A stretch of 64,000 nucleotides of DNA, taken from positions 20,708,001-20,772,000 of the forward strand of contig OX485806.1 of assembly GCA_950295325.1 (NCBI GenBank). Direction: 5' to 3'. The notes beneath the pieces are model-generated. The model was given only the letters and a program-made list of their open reading frames with translations, had not been told where the DNA came from and searched no databases. The DNA comes from Polytrichum commune. Its lineage: Eukaryota; Streptophyta; Polytrichopsida; Polytrichales; Polytrichaceae. Of the stretch, positions 47,656-60,300 are shown in pieces (the stretch's first letter is position 1; each line of letters begins with the position of its first letter). The position numbers were made by a program, and so were the translations under genes.

Positions 47656-49589
47656 TGAAACTCAACACCCCAGTACACTTAACTACACCAAAGTTTGTAC
47701 TGCTTAACCCTTAAAGGACTGGAATATGTTTATATGAAATACATGCTGGTTTGTATAAAATCCCAACAAGTATTGAAATAATCTATTATTTGGATTAAAA
47801 TGTTGAATCCATACTTAGAACAACCTATTATAACGAGGAAGTGAAAATATGTGACAACACTGATTAGGTAGATGTGGTAATAATTTGAGCCAAAGTCACT
47901 TATACAACCTCAAATCTCCCTATAATTCAATGTACATATATGCATGTGCTGATTGGAATAATGCATATAACAAATGGGATGATTTCAGATAGGGTCACTA
48001 TTGACACTTTTCGCTTTAAGATATCACGAAGTAACCTTAAACCCCTCTTGTATAAGGTTTATCTAAGTGGACGACTTGAGGCCCTCTCGGACCTCTAAAA
48101 ATTTAGACTTGCAACTTGATGGGGTGTTCAAAATGTAGTATATTGTTCATGACAAACTCTGCTCTGACCCAAACGGTTAAAATCTTTTGGCTTGAAAGGA
48201 ACACAACAATTAAGTGGTGGCAAGGCCTTGACTCCGGGAAAACATTATCATCCAACACAAACCTCCTGGGGATCAGAAAATGAATCCAAGGAATAGTCTA
48301 TAATTGTGTGAACATTTGATCACCCTCGTGATATACTGCGAGAGGAGAGACCTCACGTGTTGGTGAACAACTCTGGCAATTGAAATATATTAAAGTCCTG
48401 GATATTTATCCCCACCAAATGTACGTGTCATCGCTATATCATAAGCATTCATTGAAGAGGATTGAACCATTGACTCAGTGCATTGCAGGCTCAGATGGCA
48501 GAATAGGGTGAAGAAGGAACACGCACCCCATACATGCGTATCTCTCTAAAGCCTGAATTGAGTGACCCCGAACTACTTCCGGATGGCTGAACAAAAATTT
48601 GCACATGGCACAAATACCCTAGCCCTTAGAAAAGCGTCACAAGGGATAGACCATCTCAAAGCTCCACCCATGTCCTTTCTGGCACCTGACATACACCCCA
48701 CCACACGAGCACCCTCAGTCAAAAATATATCCAGCACATGCAGCTTCGAGCAGACCACATTCTTTTACTCTAAAAAATCAATGTCGAAGTGTAGGGTGGG
48801 ATAGTGCCACCCAAACACAATCTTGAAGATTGACAAGAAAATATTACACTGTTGAACAATTACAGCAATTTTTTTGTTTGAATGCAGAAACTAATATGAC
48901 AATCACTACCAGAAAAAAAATCAAATGCAACAAAAAGCAACAGAACTAGGAAATAAAACCAGTTTTACATCTGACTGATTAGTGTTTTTGTCATCTGTCT
49001 TCTGTCTTCTCAGAGTACTAACCATCGTGGCAGATTAAAGGTAGAGCTCCAGAGCAGGTTAATTTCAGCACAGAATCAGCTAGTCATCACTTGCAAGATG
49101 GGTGTGGTTAAAGCAAGAAAACCTGACTAAGTAATTTTCAATAGAATTCTTGAAGCCTAACCAGGATTGCCACTTTAATTTTATAGTGAGGCCATGATCA
49201 TGCAAAATACTGATGCACGTGGGTGTTCTAGCAATCTCAATAGACCATGAGGAAATACACCAATCAGGGAGGGATTGCAGGGAAGACATTCCCAAAATGA
49301 TTGATTTGTGTCATTGAGAGATTTTAACAGAGCACAATATTATAAGATATACTACTAAAATTTTGGGAACAACCTTCAGATTTTCCAAGGGAAGGAGGCA
49401 CTGCATGCTCCAAGTGGATAATAAGTTATGAGAAAGTCAGAGAGAGCATTCATCAGATTCTCTTTAAGCTCTATTTGAGACTGCAAATGACTACCTCCGT
49501 CACTGTGATGTCATAAATCTAAAATGTTAATAATATGCACACAGCATTTGATATAACAATTCAGTCTGTCAAACCATCCTCAAAATGAT
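47656..49589. other. Upstream region of the DUF4050 gene, no gene seen
   Basis: Promoter-side flank on the minus strand. Open frames of 60-80 codons have no recognisable domain. Confidence 0.45.
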
Positions 49590-50930
49590 GTTCTTTTTCT
49601 TCACCACCAGAAGCAGACTCAGCCATTGCTAAGCTCTGTAGAAGCCACTTCTAAACCTTAGTGTGCATTTGAAGGCCAAATACAAAGTCCCTCTGAACCT
49701 TATTACCCTCGTAGGGATTCAAATGTATCCTTCACAGCTCCAAAAGCAGAGAGTCCCTAAGATATTATAAAATTCTCCAAATTCTAACACGTTCATAGAT
49801 GTTCACAGCAATTGACATAAAAATTCAGTCACATACTATCACAAGAACAAAATAATGCTCATTTTTCTTTACCCCCGAAAGGAGACTCGGCCATTCCTAA
49901 GCTCTGTAGAAGCCACTATTAAACCCTAGTGTGCATTTCAAGGGCCAAGCACAACTTACTTACTCTAGACTCCATATCGTGTCACGACACACTGCATAGG
50001 TATTCTTAAAAGAATCAACACACATGCACTTTTGATAATTATAATAAATTCAAGGAAAGGTGTCATGTTCAATCCGATTCTTACTGATGCTTCATCTTAC
50101 TAATGCGATGCGAATTTCGTTACATAAATCTGCTCAGCAGAAGAAGATGGGGAACGTGAAAAACCAACCGAATAACACCCACGTACCTTAGCCTGGATGC
50201 CAATATACGACCCCTGGTGTAAGTTTAAGAGACCCCATAGATGATGCTTCATCATAGATCTGCTAATGCGATACGACAAATTTTGTTACTTAAATCTGCT
50301 CATCATCAAGAGATGGAGAATGAAAAACTAACCGAATAGCACCACATACATTCCTTACACCTTAGGCTGGATGCAATTATATGACCCCTGGTGTCAGTCA
50401 TGTAGAGGAGACCACTCCACGGATGAAATGTGTCAGGCAGGGCATTCAAGTGTGGATTGGATTCGGAGATCAGAGGGGTCAGAAGGCTATGGATTGCTGA
50501 CTGCTGGGAACTACTAGAGTACTCTCTACTGTGTCTGTTGAATATGATCGGGCCCTCGTTGGGGATATTTTATGCGGGGGTCGCTCCAGATTTCTGCGAA
50601 ATCTGAGCTGGGGAGAGATTTTGCACATTGCGAAGTGGTTCCTCTATAATATTTGGTCATTGAAGTGGTCTATGCATCATCAGATCTCATTTCATCTCAA
50701 GTAGCAAACCCTAGTCCCCTATATAACAATTCAGTCACATAGTAACACAAGCACTAGATAATGCTCTTTTTCTTCACCACCGAAAGCAGACTCACCCATT
50801 CCTAAGCTCTGCCTAAACCCTAATGTGCATTCCGAGGCCAAATACAAAGCTACTCTGAAGCTTGTTACTGCAATGGGAATCCAAATGTTTGCTTCAAAAG
50901 CCCAAAAGCAGACAGGCTCCAGGATCTGGC
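49590..50930. repeat. Cluster of repeats R3 and R4
   Basis: R4 has three copies: about 49590-49760, 49860-49965 and 50760-50930. They share CTTCACCACC, AAGCAGACTC, CCATTCCTAAGCTCTG, AAACCCTAGTGTGCATT and AAGGCCAAATACAAAG. R3 has two copies (about 50085-50210 and 50240-50410) with GATGCTTCATC, AAATCTGCTCA, GAAAAAC, ACCTTAG.CTGGATGC and GACCCCTGGTGT, matching 40755-40880. Together they suggest a local duplication history. No coding signal. Confidence 0.6.
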
Positions 50931-51261
50931 AATGTGCTTGGTTTCGTGAACCAGGTCAGTGTGAGAAGATCAACAAAAACCGAACCTAACCGGAAAGCCC
51001 AACAAACCAGGAGAGAATAGTAAAACATTGTAGCTCCACTTCGAGCTGAGGGACTTAACACGAAAGATTAAATGAAAGGGTAGGGCAAACAATGTTCGAC
51101 CTCCAGAAACAAACAGGGGCTACAATTTGTGTCCCAAACTTGGTTAGCCTTGTGTCAAACCTGCAAATTTGCTTGCGAGATCCAAAGCCGGGTCACGTGA
51201 AACCCCTTTACGATCCAACCCACAAAACTTCCTCAACAACCTCACAAGGAATCCAATGTAA
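50931..51261. other. Short stretch without a recognised feature
   Basis: No conserved frame or element edge was seen before the Tourist-like element. Confidence 0.45.
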
Positions 51262-51766
51262 GGGTCACTTCACACACAACACTGAGGACCCGTAACCATT
51301 GCATTTCAAGCACTCTCATTGGTGGGAAAGGCGGAGCCGGTCTAAGTTCGCTTCACACTACGCTTGAGGGACCAACGGAGTGAGTGAATGCATGGATGTA
51401 TAGTCTACATGGATTTCTACATGGCATCAATTGGATCATCTTTCATGCTTACTTGGACTATTTTCAAAAACCACCTCTTGGAGGTTGGTCCAACACAAAA
51501 CCGGGAGACCATGGCATTCCGAAATCTCAATATTGTTTATTTATTATATTTTATCATGTTTGAGGATCTCACATGTATATATAGAAAATACTTGAAATAG
51601 CATTTGGTTGAGGGTCCAGTAACATATGACTTCACACTACACTTGAAGGTCCATGACCACACTACATGATTTTGGAAGTACGTACCTAGGACCAATCTTT
51701 GAATGTCTTTTTTTGGGCTCTCACAATTTCATGGTGACAACTTTTGGCTCGTATTTGAAGTGGCCC
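51262..51766. mobile_element. Tourist-like MITE with TAA target duplication
   Basis: The left end GGGTCACTTCACAC and the right end TTTGAAGTGGCCC are imperfect inverted repeats. TAA lies on both sides (51259-51261, 51767-51769). The interior shares the CCCGTAACCATTGCATTT, TCTCATTGG and CTACATGGATT blocks with 7229-7566. It is longer (505 bp), probably closer to the full family length. Confidence 0.7.
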
Positions 51767-51769
51767 TAA

Positions 51770-52352
51770 ACCCTAACATCCTCCAAGGAATTCCATTGGG
51801 AACTTAGGGAAACTCAAAATCCCACACAAATGTTCTCATACGATGGAATGAACAATCAACCCCTTCATCTTGCAAACATTTATTTTTCATCCATGAAAAT
51901 TTCATCCGTCAAAATCGTTTTTCGGGCTGCCCAAGTTGTTTCGTAGACGGTAGGATGGGGCTATGTGAATGGATGGCTTGGATGTGGTTTGCCACAACCA
52001 CACACCCTCCATTCATAGCGGCTTAGAGTGACATGGATTAGTGTGAGTAGCCAAAAATAAATACCATAATCAAAGTCATAAGGGAATGTCAGAAACGTGT
52101 CGCGGCCCGCCTTTTCTTAAAATCTTAAGAAACCTTATTTTAAGTTTAAGGAATAGGTTTGAGCAAGGAAAACATAATAAGTATAGTACTTTATAGGTAG
52201 ATTGTTAGGTGGGATAGTTAGAATTGAGGAGAAAAACTAAAATCCTTAAAGTAGTTATAAATATCGAATTGAGTTAGTGTTAGGAATTCCGTTTCGATTC
52301 GGAAACCTTAGAGCGGAGCGGACCGCACCAGCGACGGCGGGCCGCAACCACC
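51770..52352. other. Flank and probable leader of the gag-like element
   Basis: AT-rich until about 52270, then GC-rich. The start codon of the next frame lies in a good context (ACCACCATGG). I saw no long terminal repeat by eye. Confidence 0.4.
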
Positions 52353-53680
52353 ATGGCCACCCAAACACGGAAGCGGATCGCGGACAAGCCGCTAGCCCTC
52401 CGCAATGTGCGCGTGGTCACCCCCACTGGTCGAGAGGAGAGCAATGAGTTGGAGGCAGACTTGAGGCACATGGGCTGCCTCGGATTATGGGAAAAATCTT
52501 GGAGAGTGCGCTGTGAGGAGATGGTAAGGGAGTTAGTCACGGGGGATGTGGACCACGTTTACGCTTCCACCATCCGGGGCCGACCGGATAGGTGGAATGC
52601 GGAATTGTGGAGTCGGATTTACGGGTTCAAGCAAGGAAAGGAAGGTATGGCCACTAAGATAGAGGATTGTACCAGGGACAAATTCTCCCAGAGGCTGGAC
52701 CCCAAGTATGGATATTTTGTGAAGGATTGTAAAGACGAGAGGGAAAGGAGGATGTTAGTTTTTCTAGTGCCTATCTTCAGCCCGGAAAAACCTTATAACA
52801 TCACTCTTACCCTTGCCACCACCTTACTTCTTGCATACTCCGAGAAGAAGGTGGTGGATTGGGGGAGCATCATTGGAGAGTTGGTGCACAAGTTGGCAAC
52901 CAACACTAAGCGCGGCCAACCTTCCTACATAGGGCCTTTCCTCTTCCACCTTTACGCACACGAAAACCTACTCATGGACGAAGAAGACACCCTATGGACA
53001 TCGCATCAGTTCATGCGGGAGCTCCAGACTACCGACTCGGAGCCGGAGATGGGCCATGAGGATTCGAAGAAGAAAGACGTGGTGGAGATGAGCGACGAAG
53101 AGCGGCCCGTAACCAAGAAGCGGAAATTAATGTTGGGAAATCGTGCGACGCGGACCAGATCCGTCACCAAGCCGGTAGGAGGTGGAACCTCCACCTTTTC
53201 CTTGGAGGACAATCCGGTGGACTCCATTATCCGCGACTTGGAGGGAGTACGGTCCCGGATTGTGGACTATGAGCTACAAATGTACCAAGTAGGGGAATTG
53301 GTGGATAATCCGCCGCGGGAGAATTTGGTTGCCGCAATAAAGGAGGCCATCCAAGATCCGCGTCGGTTGCGGGAGCTGGAGCGTAAAGTGGACCACCTTA
53401 CTGCGGAAAAGCGGAGCGAGTGCGGAAGTTGGAGGCGGAGCGAGAGAAGCTCCTGAAGCAGGTAAAGGATACCACTCTCACGGTACAAAAGTTGAGTGAT
53501 ATGGTGGAAATCCCGGGGAACGTGTGGTGGAAAACCAAGATATTCGACGCGGGATTGAAAAACGCGGACCACGTTTCCGGGTCTGTCGCAACCCTTGCTA
53601 GTCCCCCCTTGACCATCTTGCCAATTTTCAATTCTAGCAAAGGTTACGAGTGGCTAACCCTTTGCATACCGCCATGCTAA
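52353..53680 (+). pseudogene. Gag-like plant transposon protein, frameshifted
   Basis: Frame 1 runs 52353-53456 (367 codons). Residues about 30-225 form a globular, Trp-rich domain with LWEKSWRVRCEEMVREL and PSYIGPFLFHLYAHENLL. This resembles the putative plant transposon protein domain (Pfam Transposase_32 type, recalled, not searched) found in plant retroelement open reading frames. An acidic stretch and a basic patch (KKRKLMLGNRATRTRS) follow, then a coiled coil. The coiled coil breaks in frame 1 near 53407-53411, a run of A, and continues in another frame (RKLEAEREKLLKQVKDTT, from about 53420) to a stop at 53680. Loss of one A would explain it. No zinc knuckle, protease or reverse transcriptase was found. 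Codon use and GC are higher than in the flanks, as for an insertion. Confidence 0.6.
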
Positions 53681-54569
53681 TGGTTAGCTCCTCTTACCCC
53701 GGACCATATAATTCAAAGGAGGGGAACCAACCCTCCTACTTTGCTTTCGGGACTCACCCCTTAATCGGTAACCCATTTCTTCGATGTGGACTTCCATCCA
53801 TGGAAGTCCCATCTTATGTTGATCATCGCATTGCCGGAGCAACACTACAACAACCCGAACCATACTAGGCAACTATGGTCTCACAATGGGCCAAAGCCCA
53901 TGGAGGCCGTGCCGTTCGGCCTCGGGTGGGTGAGGCCACACCACCTCACCCATATAAGCCTCTAGGACTCTACGCGGGGCCCCTACCCCACCGTCAACCA
54001 ACCTCTTGTCTCTCTACCAAGAGTTGGGGCCAAGTGGACACTTTCCTTTAGCCGCTGGGCCTAGAAACCCCCAGCAGCTTCAGACCATCATAACTTCCTT
54101 GTATGATGTCTGATACAAACAAGCGACCACTCCATCTTTATCTACGCTTCACGTAGATGCCGATGGACTCCTCACTTGCCCCATTCGGGCAAGTCTTGAG
54201 GAAGTTATTCCTGTTTGAACCTTGGCAGTCCCGGGAATCACTCCCAGGCACTGCTGTACCAGGGCGCTGTCCCGGGACAGCGCCCCACTCAAATGGCCAT
54301 AACTCCTAGCTCACACCTCCGATTGAGGTGTTCTTGAGCATTCTAGAATCACCACGCCATGAGCTATGCATAGCTCATGGCCTTACCCTTGTGCCTCCTA
54401 GTCTCAGTGGGTGGGAGGCGTTCCCAACGCCTGGGGCCCTCACCCACACTAGGATCACTTGGGCCCTCTCACCAACGGCGCCACAAGTCCCGGGTGTCAC
54501 TCCGGGGTCCCCCTTGTGCCCATGGTGTTTCGGCCACTCCTCATGGAGAGGTGCGCGACAGGGTCGAAG
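53681..54569. other. GC-rich segment between two frames of the element
   Basis: No convincing coding potential. A perfect-looking inverted repeat GCGCTGTCCCGGGACAGCGC lies at about 54266-54285. CCCGGGA motifs recur. The segment could be an intron or an inserted piece: a donor-like GT at 53581 and an acceptor-like CAG at 54559-54561 exist, but the phases do not agree. Confidence 0.4.
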
Positions 54570-55196
54570 ATGGTTACCTTCATCATGGGTCAAGGGAGTA
54601 AGATGGACGCATCCTTGAAAGCAATGAAGGCCCTCATTGCTAGTTGCACGGAGTTGTTTCCCGTTGTAGTTGAGTCATCGGAGGAGAGGGAATCTTCATC
54701 CGGCTACTCCGACTTGACCCCTTATGACATGGTGGAAATTCAAGGTGCCGCGGTAGAAGGTAGAAACCAACATGCGGAAGAGGTGGATCAGGTGGAGGAC
54801 ATCACGGCGATCACGGCCCTCCCGGTTTCCACCACTGAGATGTTAGTTCCCAATGCCACCCCAGTTTCCGCCGCGGTTGGAGAGGAAACCTTGGGTGATT
54901 GCCACGTGGCCGAGGTCTCAACTTTAATCCTTGCCACAGACTTCCAAGTGATTGTCCGGGATCCGCCGCCACTTGGCATTCTTGCTCCGGAATTTCCGCC
55001 GGACAACCAACTATCCGCCTCATTGGCACCGGACGTTGCGGAAACGGTGGACCGCGTGGGAGTGAGTTTCGCGCCGAATGCTCACGATGTGCAAGTGGCG
55101 CCACCACGTGCTCCATTTTTAGTAGCGGACCGCCGCGAGGAGCGGAAACAGAATAAGAAGGAAGCCAAGTTGAAGAAGCGGAAGGATAAGGAGTAG
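54570..55196 (+). CDS. Charged open reading frame in the transposon-like island
   Basis: A 208-codon frame if started at the Met at 54570; the frame is open from about 54459. It begins with a helical stretch (MDASLKAMKALIASC), continues as an acidic, Pro/Val/Thr-rich, low-complexity region, and ends in a lysine-rich tail (KQNKKEAKLKKRKDKE) that could act as a nuclear signal or RNA-binding tail. I recognise no domain. Composition matches the preceding gag-like frame, so it is probably the 3' part of the same element protein. Start uncertain. Confidence 0.4.
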   Translation: MVTFIMGQGSKMDASLKAMKALIASCTELFPVVVESSEERESSSGYSDLTPYDMVEIQGAAVEGRNQHAEEVDQVEDITAITALPVSTTEMLVPNATPVSAAVGEETLGDCHVAEVSTLILATDFQVIVRDPPPLGILAPEFPPDNQLSASLAPDVAETVDRVGVSFAPNAHDVQVAPPRAPFLVADRREERKQNKKEAKLKKRKDKE

Positions 55197-56850
55197 ATTT
55201 TAGTTAAGATTCCATTTTGGCTTGTTTTGGGCAAGTAGTTAGGTGGCCCCGGATTGTGCGCCTCGTCATTTTCTTTGTTTAGATTTTGACCTCTCTATGA
55301 GGTGGATTGTCATGACTGCCACGTGGCCCGCAATTTCCAGCATGGAAACCATGACATGTGGGTGTTAGTTTGGTTTTAAAGGGAGAATACTTCGGTGTTT
55401 CTCTCATCATTTTGCAATGCAAATGTTCTTTTGTTTAATTCGGACCTTATGCTTTACTTCACCTTCGGTTTGAGTTGAGTATTGAGTACATGTGTAATGC
55501 AAGTGGTCCCCTTTTTTCGTACTTGAGGTTTCCGAGTTTTCCGCCATTCCCTATCATTGTGTAGGTTAGTTAAGTTAGTATTCCGTGATAGGACAGGGGG
55601 TCAGTAATACCCCGAGGTGCGTGTGGTTAAAACGCCCCTGTATGAGCAGGTGATGGGCGGAGGAATCTTAAGCGCGGAAAGGATGAAAGGATTGGCCGAA
55701 CAAGGGGAAAGAACCCCACCGTGGGGTTGTTGGGCAAGGGAAGTTCCACACACAAGGTAGGTTCTTCCCCACTTACTCCGTCCAACTAGGGACCGACAAT
55801 GAGCAGCAGTAGATAGACCTGTCCAATAGTAGGGGGAGAGTTTTGGTTTACACCTTCCGCTTGCCGTGACCTGGAGGTAGATCACACCGATCAGCAGTAA
55901 CGAAATGGTCTAGAACACTCATACACCTGCCGCGACTGGCGTTTGGTTCCCACCGCGGATGATAGGCGTGGTAGCCCCATCCCTATGTTAGCCCCGCCGT
56001 CACGGAAATCAACAAACCTTAGGTCCTATCTTGTGTGACTTGTGGAACAGTACAAGCTACCCATTGTGAAGATAGGAGCGAAGATGTTGTGTTTCCACCT
56101 TTCTCGAGGGAGGATTCGGTTTCCGCGTGTGGTATAGTGGAAACTGTGCCATCACGGAAAGCGGATCAGGTTGGTTTTGTAGACCCAAAACTTCCTCCAC
56201 CTTTTCCCCCGTCAAAAGGGGGTGGCACGTGTCGGATATTTGAGCGGGACACCTTCTCGAGGGAGGGCTGCCCCCATCGAAACACTAGTCTAAGGGAATA
56301 GTAGTTAGAAAGAGGAAGTGGAGATAGGGAGACAACCCTAAGAAATCAACTCAAAGGGTGAAATCCTGATGAACAACTACCAAGTCTCTCTGAGCATTCT
56401 AGCCTAAAACACTAGAATTATGGTCCTTGTGACACGGTCGAAAATCTAGTGGATAGTGGAAATACAGGTCATATCCGCTACCTCTATCGTGGAAACCTTA
56501 TCCCGGAAGTCATGACCCGTAATAAGGAATCTTAGAATGGAGTGTATATAGTTGTTAAACTATGGATTCGGGACGCTGAGTCTATTGTTGTTACTACTCT
56601 AGGGTGGGAGCTTGTCCATACTTTGTGTTGTGTTCCCTACCTCGGTCCACTACCGGGAAGACGGAAATTTCCGTGCTATAATTTCCGTAATATCCCGGAT
56701 TTCTTAATCCGATCTGTGTTAACTTAGTTTCTGGTGTTTCTTGTGTGTGTGTGTGAGTGAAAGGTTTCCCCCCTCTGTGTTGTGAACGACCGCAGGTTCT
56801 TCGTGGGAACGAACTTGGCGCGGTTTTGACGTTTTACGCGTTAATTAGGT
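55197..56850. other. 3' part of the GC-richer island
   Basis: Non-coding as far as I can see, with repeated purine-rich GGAAA and CCGCGG-type words. TTGGCGCGGTT at about 56815-56825 partly resembles a tRNA primer-binding site. I could not find a matching terminal repeat on the left side, so an LTR assignment is unproven. Confidence 0.35.
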
Positions 56851-59800
56851 TAATTAACTGAATACGTTACCACCGTGCTACGACAGAACGAGAAGACCAT
56901 AAGAATGGACGAGACCCCACAAGAAAAAGCAAAACAACAAGTGCAAGAGATGAGGTAACAACCAAGAAGAGAAATAACACAAAAAATTAAAAAATTAAAA
57001 AACAAATAGATGTCAAAAGCACTATGACGAACATTTTGGAACCTCTAAGGCAGATGAGGTTAATTCGGTTAGCTTTCTTAAATAGACATTTTTTTTTCTC
57101 TCTTAATCGGTGGTATAGTCGCACTAATTCAATGAGTGAGAAATACATGGTGATTTAGCTGCCACCTTGATGATATTTGTGTTAATCACCTTGGCAAAAG
57201 TCAAATTACACCCACCATCCTTCATAATAAGGAGTGTTATTTGTTGAGCTATGACACGCTTGATTTTTGTGGACGAGGTGGGCAAGTTTGGACACGGCAT
57301 GTCGTTGTGAGGTGCCGACCAACTTGTATTGTGGGTACGTATTCTATGATGAAAAGCCAACTTGGCAACATTGAACGATGGAAGAGTTCCCCCCATTGGA
57401 CCATCAAGTAGAGAAGCTTTGATTTTGAAGATAAACACCTTCCTCAACTCCAATTTCAATGATTTCAACTTCTTTGATCCCGATTCACAATTGCTAACCT
57501 ACTATAGCTTCTATGGTTCGAATCCATCAGTTGGACATTCTATAGAGTTGGAATTGTCCACCTTAGCCTCATCTATTTTAGGTGAATTTTGGAGAAAAGT
57601 GTGACACTATGCTTATTCGTATGCTCCACGATGCTTTGTGGCATCTAAAGTGGTATGAACAAGACAAAAAGACGAAAATATATATTATTTGAAAATTTGA
57701 GGACAAGTTCGGGGGAGGGTGGAACGATACATTGTGCTATAGAAAACTTAGAAATTGCTCCAAAATAAGAACTTGTATGCTAAGGTCATTGATCATGGAG
57801 GATGAAAGGAATGCCAAGAAACCACTACGGTATTGTGCACATTAGAGTCCTAGGAGGCACTCGTTGCCTAGGAGACTACCGTAGTTTAATAGCTGGTTCG
57901 GCACAAAATAATTCTAAAAATAGATGCCTAAAATTTTGGAATATTATTGGCATTTTTTGCCGAATATAAAATTAATTATTTTTCAAAATTGCCTAAAAGT
58001 AAGAAATTTTTACTTCTCACTAGAGTTTTACTTACAGTGGAAGCATATGTGAATTTTGAAGGAGAGAAGGTGCTCCTTTTGTAATCAAGCTCACGTACAT
58101 TAGTCCACAAAGAATATGGGTTAAGAAGTAGCAAGACTCTAGGCGAGGCTTTTCAAATGTGTTGTACACAACTTTTTGGAGTCCAATTGAGCATAGAAGA
58201 TGAAGTTTTATAGAATTTTGTCCAACTAACAAAAGTTGAGAAATCAATCCTTCTTCCACCTCCAACAAGTTTTGTGTCAAAATAAGTCTTTATGCAAAAG
58301 ATATGGACAAAACATTGCAGCCGTGTAAAGATCAAAAAATTAAAATGCGTTCATAACAATCTTTTGGAGCTCATTTGTGCATAGAAGATCAACTTTTTTG
58401 GAATTTTGTTGGTCTAAGAAAAGTTTAGAAATCAAGTAATATTTCACCTCCAACAAATTTTATGTCATTTGAAGACTCTATGCAAAAGTTATGCGTGTTA
58501 TAAAAATGACGTCTAACTAGGTGCTTCACCTCAAAGTTTACATATCCCATATGCATTGTTGAACACAACTCCACTCTACTTGCATAAAGCACAGGGCATT
58601 CTCAGCTCTTCACTCACATCTTACTTGTCATTCAATGCAAGAGAGATGTACAAGATATAAGTTGAAATAGAAAATTAAAAATGAATGTAATCCGAATTTT
58701 TAAAAATTAAAAGAGAAAATTGCCGAAAATATGAATATACTATTTTAAGGTGCCGAACCTACTTTTTGAACTTTAATTAAATATTAGGCAGCAAGTTGCC
58801 TAACCTGCTAGTAAACTACGGTATGAAAGAGATTTACATGGGCATAAAAGGAAGTTCATGTGCAGAAAAGGAAATGGTCATTTGGAACTTGTGGCATCAT
58901 GGGGACATATGTAGAATTTATGAGTTTCTACCCTACAATGTGGGAGTCATGTTCAAAGTTTATTACCTTAAGTTTTGAATGTTGTAAATGCAGGAAAGAG
59001 GTGGGTTGTGAATATTCATAGAAATACACTCTAAACTCCGTAGTATCACACATGTGGCAACCAAAGTGCACGTGATAATATGGAGATTTAGTAGTGTTAA
59101 CATGGATGTGTGATATTATAGAATTAGTGTAGCATGTTGCATTATGGAATAACACAAAGTGCAACATGTTAATGGTATGGTGTGGTCCACTCCACTTAGC
59201 CTTCCTAGGTGATGTGACATATGCATGCACCAACATTCAACAAGTGGCAGAAGAAGAAGAAGAAGAAGAAGAAGGTGACACTCCACATATTGACACATGG
59301 CACAATGCGAGGGTGTGGGTTGACTTCTTTGATGATGAGGGAGAGAAATGTGACAATAAAGAGTGAGATTTGAACTATGAACATCCATTCCTTGGGGTTT
59401 CAGGATATTAGAGAGTGAGTGACATTATGGGGGTTGATATTACTGAGTTTAGGGTGGATGAGGTAAACAATTGCACTATGTAGATATGCATTTAGATGTT
59501 TGTTTATTGCGGTAGGGCATGGAGTGGAGTTTTGGAAGGACTGTGTTTGAACCCTACATTGTCATAGCAAGGCCCCATTTTAATGCCTCATGAGCATGCA
59601 TGGTGCTTGGTTTACATATAAAGGGGAGGTCCACAATAAGTACGCACAAGTGATTTGACTAGATGTCAACATGGTAATTTTGGATAATATTTATGATTTT
59701 TAGAGTCTATGTTTTAGTAGCACATGTGTGTAATGGGGTGACTACACTTTTATAAGTGACCGATATCATTCCAACCCATACGTCGAGCAATTTCAAGTGA

Positions 59801-59914
59801 CACAAAGCCATCACATTGTGTAAAGGCCTTCACAGAAATGAAGTTTTCCTCCAACACCAAATGTTTGTGTTGTCTTTGCTTATTATTGGGCACTTCCATC
59901 TCCATACACAATTC
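56851..59914. other. Gene-free stretch
   Basis: An open frame at 57124-57468 (minus) was examined and has no recognised domain. A GAA microsatellite lies at 59250-59273, reading as a poly-Glu run. The block at about 59648-59790 (TCAACATGGTA, TTGGATAATATTT, GCACATGTGTG) recurs at about 60425-60540. Confidence 0.45.
59250..59273. repeat. GAA microsatellite
   Basis: Eight trinucleotide copies, seen directly. Confidence 0.9.
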
Positions 59915-60300
59915 TGGCCATGAATGTATCGGATCGGGAATTGAGTCCTTGAGTCATCTAGTGAGCAATTGTGGGAACCACAAATTCTCATTCAAAATTT
60001 TGAAATAAAAATTGAGATGCAATCCGTATTAGAAGCCAAACATGAACCCACCTAAAGGTTGGAAGTGTGTGTGCTTTTAATTTTTTAATTTTAATTTTAA
60101 TTTAGAATCTTTGAAAGAATTAAAGAAACCCTCCCAATTTGGTGTTCACTATTGAACCTATAATGATAACTATTTATACAACTCAACACATATTCCAAAT
60201 ACTCATGAGTTGTCATAACACATGTCTTTGTGGGCGTGGGTTTTTTACTAGAAGCCTTGCCATATGTCATATTATCAATATTCACATATAAGGAGAAAGG
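59915..60300 (+). repeat. SINE-like repeat R2, copy 6
   Basis: Opens with GAGTCATCTAGTGAGCAATTG, then AAAATTGAGATGCAATCC, CTATTGAACCTATAATGATA and GAAGCCTTGCCATATGTCA, in the common order. Spacing is stretched by small insertions. Confidence 0.5.

Noticed and set aside
52030-56850. Complete LTR retrotransposon
   Set aside because: No terminal direct repeats, pol domains or polypurine tract were found by eye.
57124-57468. 114-codon minus-strand frame
   Set aside because: No recognisable domain, repeats or conserved neighbours; left as unsupported.
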